A DNA stretch of 21,955 nt from JBKHYJ01 sp046565505 (GTDB lineage Bacteria; Acidobacteriota; Blastocatellia; UBA7656): positions 1-21,955 of the forward strand of contig JBKHYJ010000065.1 of NCBI GenBank assembly GCA_046565505.1, given 5' to 3'. The notes beneath the pieces are model-generated. The model was given only the letters and a program-made list of their open reading frames with translations. It searched no databases and had not been told where the DNA came from. The position numbers were made by a program, and so were the translations under genes. Of the stretch, positions 14,073 to 21,937 are shown piece after piece (the first letter of the stretch is position 1; every line of letters starts with the position of its first letter).

Positions 14073-16319
14073 TTACGCCAGTTGCTTCTTGACGGGCAAG
14101 TCGCGAATCCTTTTCCCGGTCGCCGCAAAGATCGCATTACATATCGCGGGGGCCATTGGCGGAACGCCGGGCTCTCCGACGCCGGCCGGGGCGGCGTCGC
14201 TGTTCACGATGTGCACGTTTGTCACAAGAGGCGCCTGGTTGATGCGCGCGACCCTGTAGCCATCGAAGTTAGACTGCTGAATGCGCCCGCCGGCGGCGGT
14301 GATTTCGCCCATGAGCGCGATGCTCGTTCCGAACACTGCGGCGCCTTCAAACTGGGCTCTCACGCGCTCAGGGTTGATGATACGCCCCGCGTCCAGCGCG
14401 ATGTCCACGCGCGGAATCTTTACCTCGCCGCCGCTCACCTCGACCTCGACAATGGCGGCGACGTAAGTCAGGAAGCTGCGATGCGCGGCGATTCCCAGCG
14501 CCGTGCCGCGGCCGGGCTTCTTCTTCGCCCAGCCCGATCGCTCGGCCGCCAGGTTAATGACATTTTTCAGCCGCGCCGTGTCGAATGGGTACTTCGGGTT
14601 GCCGCGCCCGGCCTGCTTCAAGCCTTCTTTGCTGAAATCGATGACCCGAGGCTGGCCGAGCAGGTCGAGCAAATACTCGACGCGGTCACGCGAGGCCGTC
14701 GCCGCCAGCTCGTCCGTGAACGACTGCACGCCGAACGCATGATAAATGTTGGCGACAGAACGCAGCCACCCTATTCGCACATGGGCCTTCGCGGGTCCAT
14801 TCTCCACCCGAAGATTCGGTATCGGATAGGGCAGGTCCGTCCATCCCATGCTGAGCTGAAATCCGCCGTACTGCTCCTCCAAATTATTCTGCGAGGCGAT
14901 GGGCGGGAAGACGCTGCGCTGTAGCCACGCGGTCGGGAGGCCTTTGTCGTCCAGGGCGGCTTTCATATACAACCCGGCGGGCGAGTGGAAGTAATCGAAT
15001 TGAAGATCGTCTTCGCGGCTCCAGACAATCTTGACGGGCTTGCCAACTTGCTTCGACAGCAGCGCGGCTTCGGCGACGTAATCGGGTTTTGACTTTCGCC
15101 CGAACCCGCCGCCCAGCAGGGTCACATGGCAAGTGACGTCGTCCTTGCTTATGCCGAGCGCCTTGGCCACCGTGTCCTGCACGGCCTGCGGGTTCTGTGT
15201 ATTTGCCCAGGTCACCACCTTCCCGTCCTTGAACTCCGCGACGGCCGCGGGCGGCTCCATAGGCGCATGCGCGAGCATGGGCGTATAGTAAGACGCCTCG
15301 TGGATTCTGCCGCCTTTTGCGAACTCAGAATCCACGTTGCCCACCTCGCGCACCACACGGCCCGGCTTCTGCGCCGTTTCGAGCAGGGCCTTTTTATAGG
15401 CTGCCGATTCGTACGAAGCGTGCTCGCCCGCGTCCCATTCGACTTTGAGCTTCTCGCGCCCCTTCAACGCCGCCCAGGTGTTGTCTGCGACCACGGCCGC
15501 GCCGCCCAGCGCCTTAAACCCATACGGAGGTTTCGCGGTCTCAAGCAGTATGACGCGCCGCACGCCCCTCACCTGTTTCGCGTCCGAATCGTCGCATGCC
15601 TTCAGCGTGCTCCCCATCACGGGCGGGCGGGCGATGGAGGCGTAGACCATGCCGGGCATCCACGCGTCGATGCCGAACACTGCCTTGCCCGTGACCAGGT
15701 CGTTCAGATCGACGACCGGCACCTCCTTGCCGATGTAGCGGAACTCGCCGGGAGTCTTGAACCGCACGGCGTCCTGCTGCGGGGCCGTCGCGGTCGAAGC
15801 CAGCGGCACGAGGTCGCCGTAGGCGAGCTTGCGCCCGGTTTTGGTATGAACGACGAAGTGCTTCTGCCCCTGACACTCCTCCTGCGGCACGCCCCACTTG
15901 CCCGCCGCGGCATGTTCGAGCATGGTGCGCGCCCCGGCGCCCGCAGCCCTCATCGCGTCGTAGAAGTCGCGCACGGAGCATGACCCATCCGTATTTTGCG
16001 AGCCGTACTTCACGTCGCCCGGCGCCTGCACGACGCGGACGCGATTCCAATCCGCCTCCAGCTCGTCTGCGACGATCATGGGCAGGCAGGTACGGGCCCC
16101 CGTCCCCATCTCGGACCGGTGCGCGACGATCAACACGCCCCCGTCCGGCTCTATCCCCAGGTACACGCTCGGCTCCCAAATCTTCGCGTCGCCTGAGGTG
16201 GCCGCCTGCTGCGCGCCCAGGGCCGAGGCGGGGGCAAGCCGCGCGGCGACGACCAGCGCCCCCGCCGAAAAGACCTGTCCCAGGAAACTGCGGCGCGAAA
16301 CGTTCTTGATTTCAGTCAT
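14073..16319 (-). CDS. Xanthine dehydrogenase/aldehyde oxidase-family molybdopterin subunit, IorB-like, Tat-exported (748 aa)
   Basis: Large, molybdenum-cofactor-binding subunit of a two-subunit hydroxylase, of the type that oxidises aldehydes or N-heterocycles such as isoquinoline. A twin-arginine signal (SRRSFLGQ, Arg9-Arg10) and hydrophobic stretch at 14-35 predict folded export by Tat. Family marks include MGTGARTCLPMIVADELEAD near 71-90, the molybdopterin-contacting GGGFGRKS (403-410) and GVGEPG near 713-718, whose Glu716 is the expected catalytic base. The length fits IorB rather than the slightly longer xanthine dehydrogenase large subunits. Its ATG overlaps the TGA of the small-subunit gene (ATGA, 16316-16319), which suggests translational coupling. 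No FAD subunit or cytochrome c partner is next to it, so the electron acceptor must be encoded elsewhere. The true substrate cannot be read from sequence. Confidence 0.93.
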   Translation of the reverse strand: MTEIKNVSRRSFLGQVFSAGALVVAARLAPASALGAQQAATSGDAKIWEPSVYLGIEPDGGVLIVAHRSEMGTGARTCLPMIVADELEADWNRVRVVQAPGDVKYGSQNTDGSCSVRDFYDAMRAAGAGARTMLEHAAAGKWGVPQEECQGQKHFVVHTKTGRKLAYGDLVPLASTATAPQQDAVRFKTPGEFRYIGKEVPVVDLNDLVTGKAVFGIDAWMPGMVYASIARPPVMGSTLKACDDSDAKQVRGVRRVILLETAKPPYGFKALGGAAVVADNTWAALKGREKLKVEWDAGEHASYESAAYKKALLETAQKPGRVVREVGNVDSEFAKGGRIHEASYYTPMLAHAPMEPPAAVAEFKDGKVVTWANTQNPQAVQDTVAKALGISKDDVTCHVTLLGGGFGRKSKPDYVAEAALLSKQVGKPVKIVWSREDDLQFDYFHSPAGLYMKAALDDKGLPTAWLQRSVFPPIASQNNLEEQYGGFQLSMGWTDLPYPIPNLRVENGPAKAHVRIGWLRSVANIYHAFGVQSFTDELAATASRDRVEYLLDLLGQPRVIDFSKEGLKQAGRGNPKYPFDTARLKNVINLAAERSGWAKKKPGRGTALGIAAHRSFLTYVAAIVEVEVSGGEVKIPRVDIALDAGRIINPERVRAQFEGAAVFGTSIALMGEITAAGGRIQQSNFDGYRVARINQAPLVTNVHIVNSDAAPAGVGEPGVPPMAPAICNAIFAATGKRIRDLPVKKQLA

Positions 16320-16771
16320 GCCTTCACCCCCGCGGCCAGCTTGATCGCCTGCCGTATCCGCTGGTACGTCCCGCAGCGGCAGACGTTGCCGCGCATGGTC
16401 TCGTCTATGTCTTTATCCGTCGGCCTGGGCTTGCTCTTGAGCATCGCCGCCGCCTGCATGATCTGGCCGCTTTGACAGTACCCGCACTGCGGAACGTTAC
16501 AAGCCTTCCACGCTTTCTGTAGCGGGTGCTCGCCGTTCGTCGCCAGCCCCTCGATAGTGGTGACCTTCTTGCCCGCTGCTTCGCTCATCGGCGTCTGACA
16601 ACTGCGCGCCGCCTGCCCGTTCACATGGACCGTGCACGCGCCGCACATGCCGATGCCGCAGCCGAGCTTCGTCCCCGTCAACTGCAACTCGTCGCGTAAA
16701 AACCAGAGCAGAGGCATGTCCGGGTCTCCCTCAAACCGCCTTGCTTTACCGTTCACTGTTAGCTGGATCAT
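16316..16771 (-). CDS. 2Fe-2S small subunit of IorAB-type molybdenum hydroxylase (151 aa)
   Basis: Electron-transfer subunit paired with the Mo subunit that follows it. The N-terminal plant-ferredoxin-type domain carries Cys38, Cys43, Cys46 and Cys58 (CGIGMCGAC). The C-terminal four-helix domain carries Cys96, Cys99, Cys131 and Cys133 (CGYC and CRCG). All eight ligands for two 2Fe-2S clusters are therefore present. I chose the ATG at 16769-16771: it has a strong GAGGAG Shine-Dalgarno 4 nt upstream (16776-16781) and the MIQLTVNGK start typical of the family. The frame stays open about 49 codons further upstream, but that part is not family-like. It has no signal peptide, so it presumably leaves the cell as a complex carried by its Tat-tagged partner, as known for related enzymes. 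Its stop overlaps the partner's start by 4 nt. Confidence 0.95.
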   Translation of the reverse strand: MIQLTVNGKARRFEGDPDMPLLWFLRDELQLTGTKLGCGIGMCGACTVHVNGQAARSCQTPMSEAAGKKVTTIEGLATNGEHPLQKAWKACNVPQCGYCQSGQIMQAAAMLKSKPRPTDKDIDETMRGNVCRCGTYQRIRQAIKLAAGVKA

Positions 16772-16775
16772 CGGA

Positions 16776-16783
16776 CTCCTCTT
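16776..16783 (-). promoter_or_regulatory. Ribosome binding site fixing the 2Fe-2S subunit start
   Basis: AAGAGGAG on the minus strand, 4 nt before the ATG at 16769-16771. It decides between this start and in-frame upstream candidates. Confidence 0.75.
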
Positions 16784-16989
16784 CGTGCGATAGAAGTAAA
16801 AACTACGCGCGGCGAATCGGGCGTGGCCCGAGCGGTCAGTGTGACTCTGCGCCGGGACTGTCCGGCCGCGCGTCTGGGCTCGATTTACAAAAGTACACAC
16901 AGGCCGCTGCCGATTCAAGTTGTTTGCCGCGAATCGGGGGCGGGCCCGCCACCGAGGCCGGCCGGGTCACTGGCCTGCGGCACGGCTTC

Positions 16990-18159
16990 TCACCTGCGCC
17001 TGCCGGGGGCGAAGATCGATTTCGAGATCATGGCATGCACCCCTTTGTTACCGTCCACCAGTTGAGTGATGCTTAAATCACCTGCGACGCTCGTGAGCAT
17101 GTAGGCGTCGTCGCGGCTGAGCTTTTTTTCGACGACGAGAAAATCTATCATCTCGCGGACCGCCATCCTGGTCGCCTCGTTGAGGTCTTCGTGAATCCCC
17201 ATCGTGATGTACGAGGAGGGCGTCTCGGCGCGCGGCCAGCGCAGGCGCATGTCCTTGCGGACCACGAGCTGCAACTTGCCCGTCAGAGAAGTTTCGAGAG
17301 CCGTTATGCTGACTTCGCCATTGCCCTGCCCGGCATGCCCATCGCCCACCTCGAACAACGCCCCGCGCACATGAATCGGTATAAAGAGCGTCGTGCCCGC
17401 CACCAGCTCTTTATTGTCGAGGTTGCCTGCATGTATCGAAGGCGGCCCGCTGCTGATGCGGCCCGATGATTCGGGCGGCGCGACGCCCATGCTGCCGAAA
17501 AAGGGGCGCAGCGGTATCTCTATGCCTTCGGCGAAACGCGCGACCATGCGCTTCTCGTCAAGAGGGATTATCTTCATCCTCGCGTACGGGAAGTCTTCCG
17601 GCAGGAAACCCCTGCCGGGCCCGAACGCATTGTAGGCGTAAGGTATCGCGAGGTTGATCGATTTGATGCGTACTTCGAGAACGTCGCCCGGCTCCGCGCC
17701 CTCCACGTATATCGGGCCGGTCAGTATGTGGCCGCCGGGCCCTTTATTAGTGACCTCTTTGAAAATGTCGCGCAACGCCTGCTCGATCTGATCCGGCGGG
17801 ACGCCCGCGCCTTCAAGCCTCGGGGGGGTGGACGTTATCAGCGTGTGAACTTCGACGGTGTCGCCGGACTTTATGCGCAGCACGGGCGGCGTCGCGGCGT
17901 CGTAGTAACCCCAGGCGACGGTCTTCGGCGTAGGCTTCAGCACATGCGTATTGCCGCCATGCTCGCCCTGCTGCCCGCCGGCTCCAATGATAATTAAGGC
18001 CAGAACCCATGCCGCGACGAGCGCCGTTCGCCTCAGCCCCGAGGCCCCTTTTAGGAGCCGCGGAATGGGCTTCATCAATTCACATGCGGGATGCTCACTC
18101 TGCGGCGTCGCGTCTGATGCCTGTGAGGCTTGCGGATCGAGACCTGGGATTTGAATCAC
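16990..18159 (-). CDS. Acetamidase/formamidase family protein, exported or membrane-anchored (389 aa)
   Basis: Members of this family hydrolyse short amides such as formamide or acetamide to the acid and ammonia. The family fold is supported by GGHILTGPIYV (142-152), PPSIHAGNLD (239-248) and GDGHAGQGNGE (272-282). A hydrophobic segment at 43-62 (RRTALVAAWVLALIIIGAGG) acts as a signal peptide or anchor, unusual since many amidases of this family are cytoplasmic; the protein probably works in the periplasm. The start is GTG at 18157-18159, chosen because a perfect 10-nt Shine-Dalgarno (AAGGAGGTGA, 18163-18172) precedes it. An ATG at residue 29 would give a more ordinary signal peptide but lacks a ribosome site. 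The gene is divergent from the MetX-like hydrolase and lies 218 bp upstream of the molybdenum hydroxylase pair, same strand. The actual substrate is unknown. Confidence 0.9.
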   Translation of the reverse strand: MIQIPGLDPQASQASDATPQSEHPACELMKPIPRLLKGASGLRRTALVAAWVLALIIIGAGGQQGEHGGNTHVLKPTPKTVAWGYYDAATPPVLRIKSGDTVEVHTLITSTPPRLEGAGVPPDQIEQALRDIFKEVTNKGPGGHILTGPIYVEGAEPGDVLEVRIKSINLAIPYAYNAFGPGRGFLPEDFPYARMKIIPLDEKRMVARFAEGIEIPLRPFFGSMGVAPPESSGRISSGPPSIHAGNLDNKELVAGTTLFIPIHVRGALFEVGDGHAGQGNGEVSITALETSLTGKLQLVVRKDMRLRWPRAETPSSYITMGIHEDLNEATRMAVREMIDFLVVEKKLSRDDAYMLTSVAGDLSITQLVDGNKGVHAMISKSIFAPGRRR

Positions 18160-18162
18160 CTT

Positions 18163-18172
18163 TCACCTCCTT
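18163..18172 (-). promoter_or_regulatory. Perfect Shine-Dalgarno deciding the GTG start of the amidase
   Basis: AAGGAGGTGA on the minus strand is fully complementary to the 16S rRNA tail. Its GGAGG core sits 6 nt before the GTG at 18157-18159. It outweighs the ATG at 18073-18075, which has no comparable site. Confidence 0.8.
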
Positions 18173-18240
18173 CGAGTGGACGGCCGGGTAAGCTTCGAGT
18201 GCGCGGGCGATTTCGGCTGCCCGCGCTCGCGCGGCTTGAG

Positions 18241-18270
18241 AGTATACGCTAATTCAAACCGGCCGTTCAA
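18241..18270 (-). promoter_or_regulatory. Candidate promoter for the amidase gene
   Basis: On the minus strand, TTGAAC (18265-18270) and TATACT (18241-18246, 5 of 6 to the -10 consensus) are separated by 18 bp. The predicted transcript would start about 75-80 nt before the GTG start. The -35 box overlaps the first copy of the CGGCCGTTC direct repeat. Confidence 0.4.
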
Positions 18271-18302
18271 AGCGGCGGCGCCCGAAACCTGATCGGCCGT
18301 TC
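18260..18302. repeat. Direct repeat CGGCCGTTC, two copies 34 bp apart
   Basis: Identical 9-bp copies at 18260-18268 and 18294-18302 lie between the two divergent genes. One overlaps the proposed -35 box of the amidase. They could be binding sites for a regulator of the divergent pair. In GC-rich DNA a chance repeat is also possible. Confidence 0.3.
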
Positions 18303-18499
18303 GACCGGCCCGCGTGACAGCGATTTCGCACGCCCCTAAAGCCGCGGCCGCGGACGTTGGCCCTCCGGGCGTCCCTTTGGTTATACTAGCCGCCTGATTA
18401 CAAACGGCCGGAAAGTAGAATCCTGCGGGCTCGCGACCTTTGCAATAGCATCGGAGCCGCTGTCGCCGGCGCCCGAAGGGTCTGCGAAGGAATTGAGAT

Positions 18500-19588
18500 A
18501 TGCATCGACGTTTTTTCCCCGCAGTCGTTTCCCTGCTCGTAATCCTAAATCTCCCTGTGATGGGGCAAGACGTTCCGGCCCCGGCGCAGGGTGATTTCAT
18601 TCTCCGCGACTTTAAGTTCGGGAGCGGAGAGGCGCTGGCGGAATTAAAAATCCATTACCGCACGCTCGGGACGCCGCGCCGCGATGGGGCGGGGGTCGTG
18701 CGTAACGCCGTACTGATCCTGCACGGCACGGGGGGCTCCGGCGCGGGTTTCCTATCGGAGCAGTTCGCGGGCGTGCTATTCAAACCGGGGCAACTGCTCG
18801 ACGCGAGCAAGTACTTCATCATACTGCCCGACGGGATAGGTCACGGCCAGTCGTCGAAGCCGAGCGACGGGCTGCGCGGCCGCTTCCCGCATTATGACTA
18901 TAACGACATGGTCTCGGCGCAATACAGGCTGCTCGTCGAGGGCCTCGGCGTGAACCACCTGCGGCTGGTGATGGGGACTTCGATGGGCGGCATGCATAGC
19001 TGGGTGTGGGGCGAGAAGTATCCAGACTATATGGATGCGCTGATGCCCCTGGCGAGCCTTCCGGTCCAGATCGCGGGCCGCAACCGCATGATGCGCCGGA
19101 TGGTAATCGATTCAATAAAGAACGACCCGGACTGGAACGGCGGGGAGTACAAATCGCAGCCGCGCGGCCTTACGGCCGCCATCTACACCCTGCTGTTTAT
19201 GACGAGCAGCCCTTTGCAGTGGCAGAAGCAGTCGCCGACGCGCGAGGCGGCCGACCGTTTCTTCGACGACCTGGTGCGCAGGCAGCTCGCGCGCGCCGAC
19301 GCCAACGACATGCTCTACGCCTTCGACTCCTCGCGCAATTACGACCCGGCCCCGGGCCTCGAAAGCATCAAGGCGCCGCTCGTGGCGATTAACTCCGCGG
19401 ACGATCAGGTCAACCCGCCCGAGCTGGGAATTCTGGAGCGGGAGATCAAGCGCGTGAGGCGAGGGCGGTATGTCTTGATCCCCATAAGCGACCGGACGCG
19501 CGGCCACGGCACGCATTCGCTGCCCGAGCTTTGGCAGCAGCATCTCGCGCAACTGCTCGAAGAGTCGGGGCGGGAAAAAGGGAAGTGA
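18500..19588 (+). CDS. Secreted alpha/beta hydrolase, MetX (homoserine acetyltransferase)-like (362 aa)
   Basis: Residues 1-22 form a signal peptide (HRRFF head, hydrophobic core, cleavage near VMGQD), so the protein is probably periplasmic or secreted. It has the alpha/beta hydrolase core: an oxyanion-region HGTGG (75-79), a nucleophile elbow GTSMGG with Ser161, an acid in ADDQVNP (Asp301 or Asp302) and a late His in RGHGTHS (His336 or His339). The elbow and lid arrangement resembles homoserine O-acetyltransferases (MetX). Export argues against a methionine biosynthesis role, and hydrolysis or acyl transfer on an unknown ester is more likely. The start ATG has AAGGA 8 nt upstream (18487-18491). 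It is divergent from the amidase and convergent with the PGK-like gene, with 125 bp between stops and no obvious terminator hairpin with a T-tract there. Confidence 0.9.
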   Translation: MHRRFFPAVVSLLVILNLPVMGQDVPAPAQGDFILRDFKFGSGEALAELKIHYRTLGTPRRDGAGVVRNAVLILHGTGGSGAGFLSEQFAGVLFKPGQLLDASKYFIILPDGIGHGQSSKPSDGLRGRFPHYDYNDMVSAQYRLLVEGLGVNHLRLVMGTSMGGMHSWVWGEKYPDYMDALMPLASLPVQIAGRNRMMRRMVIDSIKNDPDWNGGEYKSQPRGLTAAIYTLLFMTSSPLQWQKQSPTREAADRFFDDLVRRQLARADANDMLYAFDSSRNYDPAPGLESIKAPLVAINSADDQVNPPELGILEREIKRVRRGRYVLIPISDRTRGHGTHSLPELWQQHLAQLLEESGREKGK

Positions 19589-19713
19589 GAGATTTTTCGG
19601 GGTGCGCCGGACCAGTATTCCTACGTCCATCTTCAACCGCCGGTCGTAGCCCTGCGCCCATCGCGCCTTTTCGATATTGGCCTATCCTGCGGCCACATGG
19701 CATGTCGAAGCGT

Positions 19714-21123
19714 TCAGCGCGTCTCCCCCTTCGCCGCCCTCTCGCGGGTATTCTGAATATACATGGCCTTGAGGAAAGCGATGTGCTTATTAGTTAAAGA
19801 TTTTAATACCGTGCCGCCGCTCGTAAAAACGTGCGTGGCGTCCTCCTGGGAGCCATACTTATGAAGAGCCAGGCTCCCTTCGCCTCCGCCGACGTAAGTC
19901 GAGACGCCGCCCTCCGTCATTTCTTTCAGCAGAGATATGAAGAATTTGGTCCCCCCCTCAAATCGCGGGTCCTCAAATTTGCCGAACACTCCGTTATAGA
20001 ACATTGCGTATGGCTCGGCCGCGCGCTTACTGGCTTCGATATAGTCCCGCACCTTCCGAGCGAATAAAGCTCTCGTCTCGGGGCCGATGTCCATCTGCGC
20101 ACGCCCTTCGGGGATGACACTGCTGACCTCCCCATTATCGAGTACGAAATCGAGTGGCAGCACGAGGTCAATGCCCTGCTCGTCACATTTTCCAACTATC
20201 CCCTTCGCCTGCTCGATACGGCCGGGCTCTATGTACGCCTTTTGTGACGGGTCAGTCTCGGCCAGCCCTATGAAAAAGTCTCTCCCGTCGAGCTGGGCGC
20301 GGGCCTTCAGCAGGGCCATGGCTAAAGAGCCCGCGGTAATGATCCTGATGAGCCCCCCCCTATCGACGACGCCCTCCAGGTCGTCCAGCTTGTTGATCTT
20401 CAGCCCGCTGAACACGACGAAATTCGACCGCCTGGCGCCCTTTATGAAGGTTTTCATCTCCTCTGTTATGTAGAAGCCCAGGGCGGTGCGCGACATCAAA
20501 AGCGGGAGGGCGGAGGAAGAGAAGTCAACGTTTGACGCGGCCATAGCCTCGTTGACCTCAATAGAAGTCAGCCTTGCTCTTATATCGGCGCCCGCGGCGT
20601 ACATGCGCTCGCTGACGGCCCGAAAATTCTCTTCGCCGACCTCCCAGAGGGCCTGTTCTATGGAGTACTTCCTGGTGTTTTGGAGCATGAAGATGCTGCC
20701 GGCTGCGGCCCGCTCAACCTTCTCTACAAACTCGTCCGTGAGGCGACCATTCCCCTCGTCGAGCCAGTCTTCTACCAGATCAATCGGCAACCCGACGTGG
20801 GCGCTCATAGCCTCGCGCACCGGTGCGAGTGAGTTATCCTTGTCGCGGCCTATGTGGCCGAACATGACTGTCTTCCAGCCCCTCTCGTTACAATATTTGA
20901 TAGTTTGGGAGTCCGCCTCGATGCGAGACATGTCCGCCACTTTCCCATCCTTAACCGGCATATCGAGGTCCGCGCGGACGAGAACCGTCGCCCCCGGCGG
21001 CAGGTCAGTCAACTCGTCAACTCTCGGTATCGAATCAAGGATGGTTTCTAGCGGGAGGCTGTCAAGCTCCGGGTCTTGACTGACAACCCTGTGCAGCTCT
21101 TCGTTGAAGGTAGGGAAATCCAT
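19714..21123 (-). CDS. Divergent phosphoglycerate kinase homologue (469 aa)
   Basis: Canonical PGK moves a phosphate between 1,3-bisphosphoglycerate and ADP in glycolysis. PGK landmarks can be traced throughout: RADLDMP (50-56, for RVDLNVP), SRIEAD (66-71), GHIGRDK (89-95, for SHLGRP), NTRKYS (149-154, for NTRF), GLKINK (240-245, for GAKVSDK), DIGPET (345-350), YNGVFGKFE (376-384, for WNGPMGVFE) and GGGEGS (412-417, for GGGDS). The DAFGxAHR substrate motif is replaced around 198-207 by NVDFSSSALP, losing the conserved Arg. With 469 residues it is about 70 longer than usual, mostly an N-terminal extension. It may be a working but unusual PGK or a paralogue with another acyl-phosphate or carboxylate substrate. 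I chose the ATG at 21121-21123 with GGAGA 7 nt upstream (21131-21135); another in-frame ATG at 21187-21189 has a poorer site. No other glycolytic gene is nearby. Confidence 0.85.
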   Translation of the reverse strand: MDFPTFNEELHRVVSQDPELDSLPLETILDSIPRVDELTDLPPGATVLVRADLDMPVKDGKVADMSRIEADSQTIKYCNERGWKTVMFGHIGRDKDNSLAPVREAMSAHVGLPIDLVEDWLDEGNGRLTDEFVEKVERAAAGSIFMLQNTRKYSIEQALWEVGEENFRAVSERMYAAGADIRARLTSIEVNEAMAASNVDFSSSALPLLMSRTALGFYITEEMKTFIKGARRSNFVVFSGLKINKLDDLEGVVDRGGLIRIITAGSLAMALLKARAQLDGRDFFIGLAETDPSQKAYIEPGRIEQAKGIVGKCDEQGIDLVLPLDFVLDNGEVSSVIPEGRAQMDIGPETRALFARKVRDYIEASKRAAEPYAMFYNGVFGKFEDPRFEGGTKFFISLLKEMTEGGVSTYVGGGEGSLALHKYGSQEDATHVFTSGGTVLKSLTNKHIAFLKAMYIQNTRERAAKGETR

Positions 21124-21329
21124 AACACAGTCTCCATATTTAGATGGCCCGATGGCCGCCGCGACCGCCTTGACGTTAAGACATCTCATGCCGCGCCCGC
21201 CTCAGGCCCCCCTTAGAGCGAGGTCGCCGCGGCGCGTCACCATAAATCTTTCAAAGCCGCCTCACCTGATCGTTCACCGCCGGCCGTATGAGAGCACAGA
21301 GCCGGGGGGCATTGGAAAAGCAAATAGCG

Positions 21330-21358
21330 AAGGTAGCCGACGCGCCACTCCTTGTCAA
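21330..21358 (-). promoter_or_regulatory. Candidate promoter for the PGK-like gene
   Basis: On the minus strand a perfect -35 box TTGACA (21353-21358) is followed after 17 bp by TACCTT (21330-21335, 3 of 6 to the -10 consensus). Transcription would begin near 21323, leaving a leader of about 200 nt before the chosen ATG. The -35 box lies only about 15 bp from the start of the IS1 remnant, so the insertion sits just upstream of the promoter. Confidence 0.4.
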
Positions 21359-21373
21359 GAAGACCAAAATTGA

Positions 21374-21937
21374 GGTAGTGTCCTAATCTGGACGTTCATA
21401 GCGATTGAACGGCATACAAAGCTAGTGCTGGCATGGCATCTCGGAAGGCGCACCGTAGAAGATACGGTTGCTTTCACTGAGAAGCTTGCATACGCGACAG
21501 CTGACCATAGCTTTCAGATCAGCACGGATGGTTTCGCGCCTTACAAGGATGCGGTTGTCTACAGTCTGGGAGCCAAGCATGTTGACTTCGCCCAACTCGT
21601 AAAGATTTATGCGAATACTCCTGAAGAGGTCCGCTACTCGCCTGCCGAGTGTATCGGCGCGAAGAAAGTGTCAATCTTCGGCAACCCCGATATGGATAAT
21701 GTTTGCACAAGCCATGTAGGACGACAGAATCTTAATGTCAGAATGGCTATGAGAAGATTTACCCGCCTGACTAATGCGTTCTCAAAGAAGTGGGCAAAGC
21801 TGCATGCGGCCCTCGCGTTGTACTTCGTCTATTACAACTTTTGTAGAGTTCATTCTAGCTTGCGCGTCACGCCGGCTATGGAAGCGGGAATAACCACAAG
21901 CGTGTGGACACTGAAAGATTTACTCTCCGCAATCTAA
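21374..21937 (+). pseudogene. IS1-family transposase, 5'-truncated and catalytically broken
   Basis: The frame is open from a TGA at 21371-21373. Recognisable transposase sequence begins near 21389 with WTFIAIERHTKLVLAWHLG and runs to the normal C-terminus (TPAMEAG, then TAA at 21935-21937). The zinc-finger and helix-turn-helix N-terminal part, and the Asp that normally precedes WTF, are missing. The second catalytic Asp remains in STDGFAPY. The Glu of the VERQN/IERHN motif is Gly here (HVGRQNLNVRM, codon GGA), so at least two DDE residues are gone. TRLTNAFSKKW confirms the IS1-like family. Base composition is clearly more AT-rich than the neighbouring genes, as expected for a transferred element. 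A GTG at 21425 is the first plausible start codon inside, but a working protein is not expected. Confidence 0.85.

Larger units (their letters stand above)
18160..18499. other. Divergent promoter region between amidase and alpha/beta hydrolase
   Basis: These 340 bp have no gene and must contain the promoters of the two divergent genes. The amidase side holds a perfect Shine-Dalgarno (18163-18172) and a promoter candidate (18241-18270). The hydrolase side holds TATACT near 18384-18389 as a possible -10 element, with only a weak -35 match (TTGGCC) about 19 bp upstream, plus an AAGGA Shine-Dalgarno (18487-18491). The 9-bp word CGGCCGTTC occurs twice (18260-18268 and 18294-18302). Confidence 0.55.

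Noticed and set aside
15126..15983. Long plus-strand open frame of 285 codons inside the molybdenum hydroxylase gene
   Set aside because: It is an antisense shadow in GC-rich DNA; the minus-strand frame has clear family motifs throughout.
18135..18160. tRNA T-arm-like sequence on the minus strand near the amidase start
   Set aside because: It is only a short resemblance to GGTTCAAATCC with no acceptor, D or anticodon arms around it, and it overlaps a well-supported start codon.
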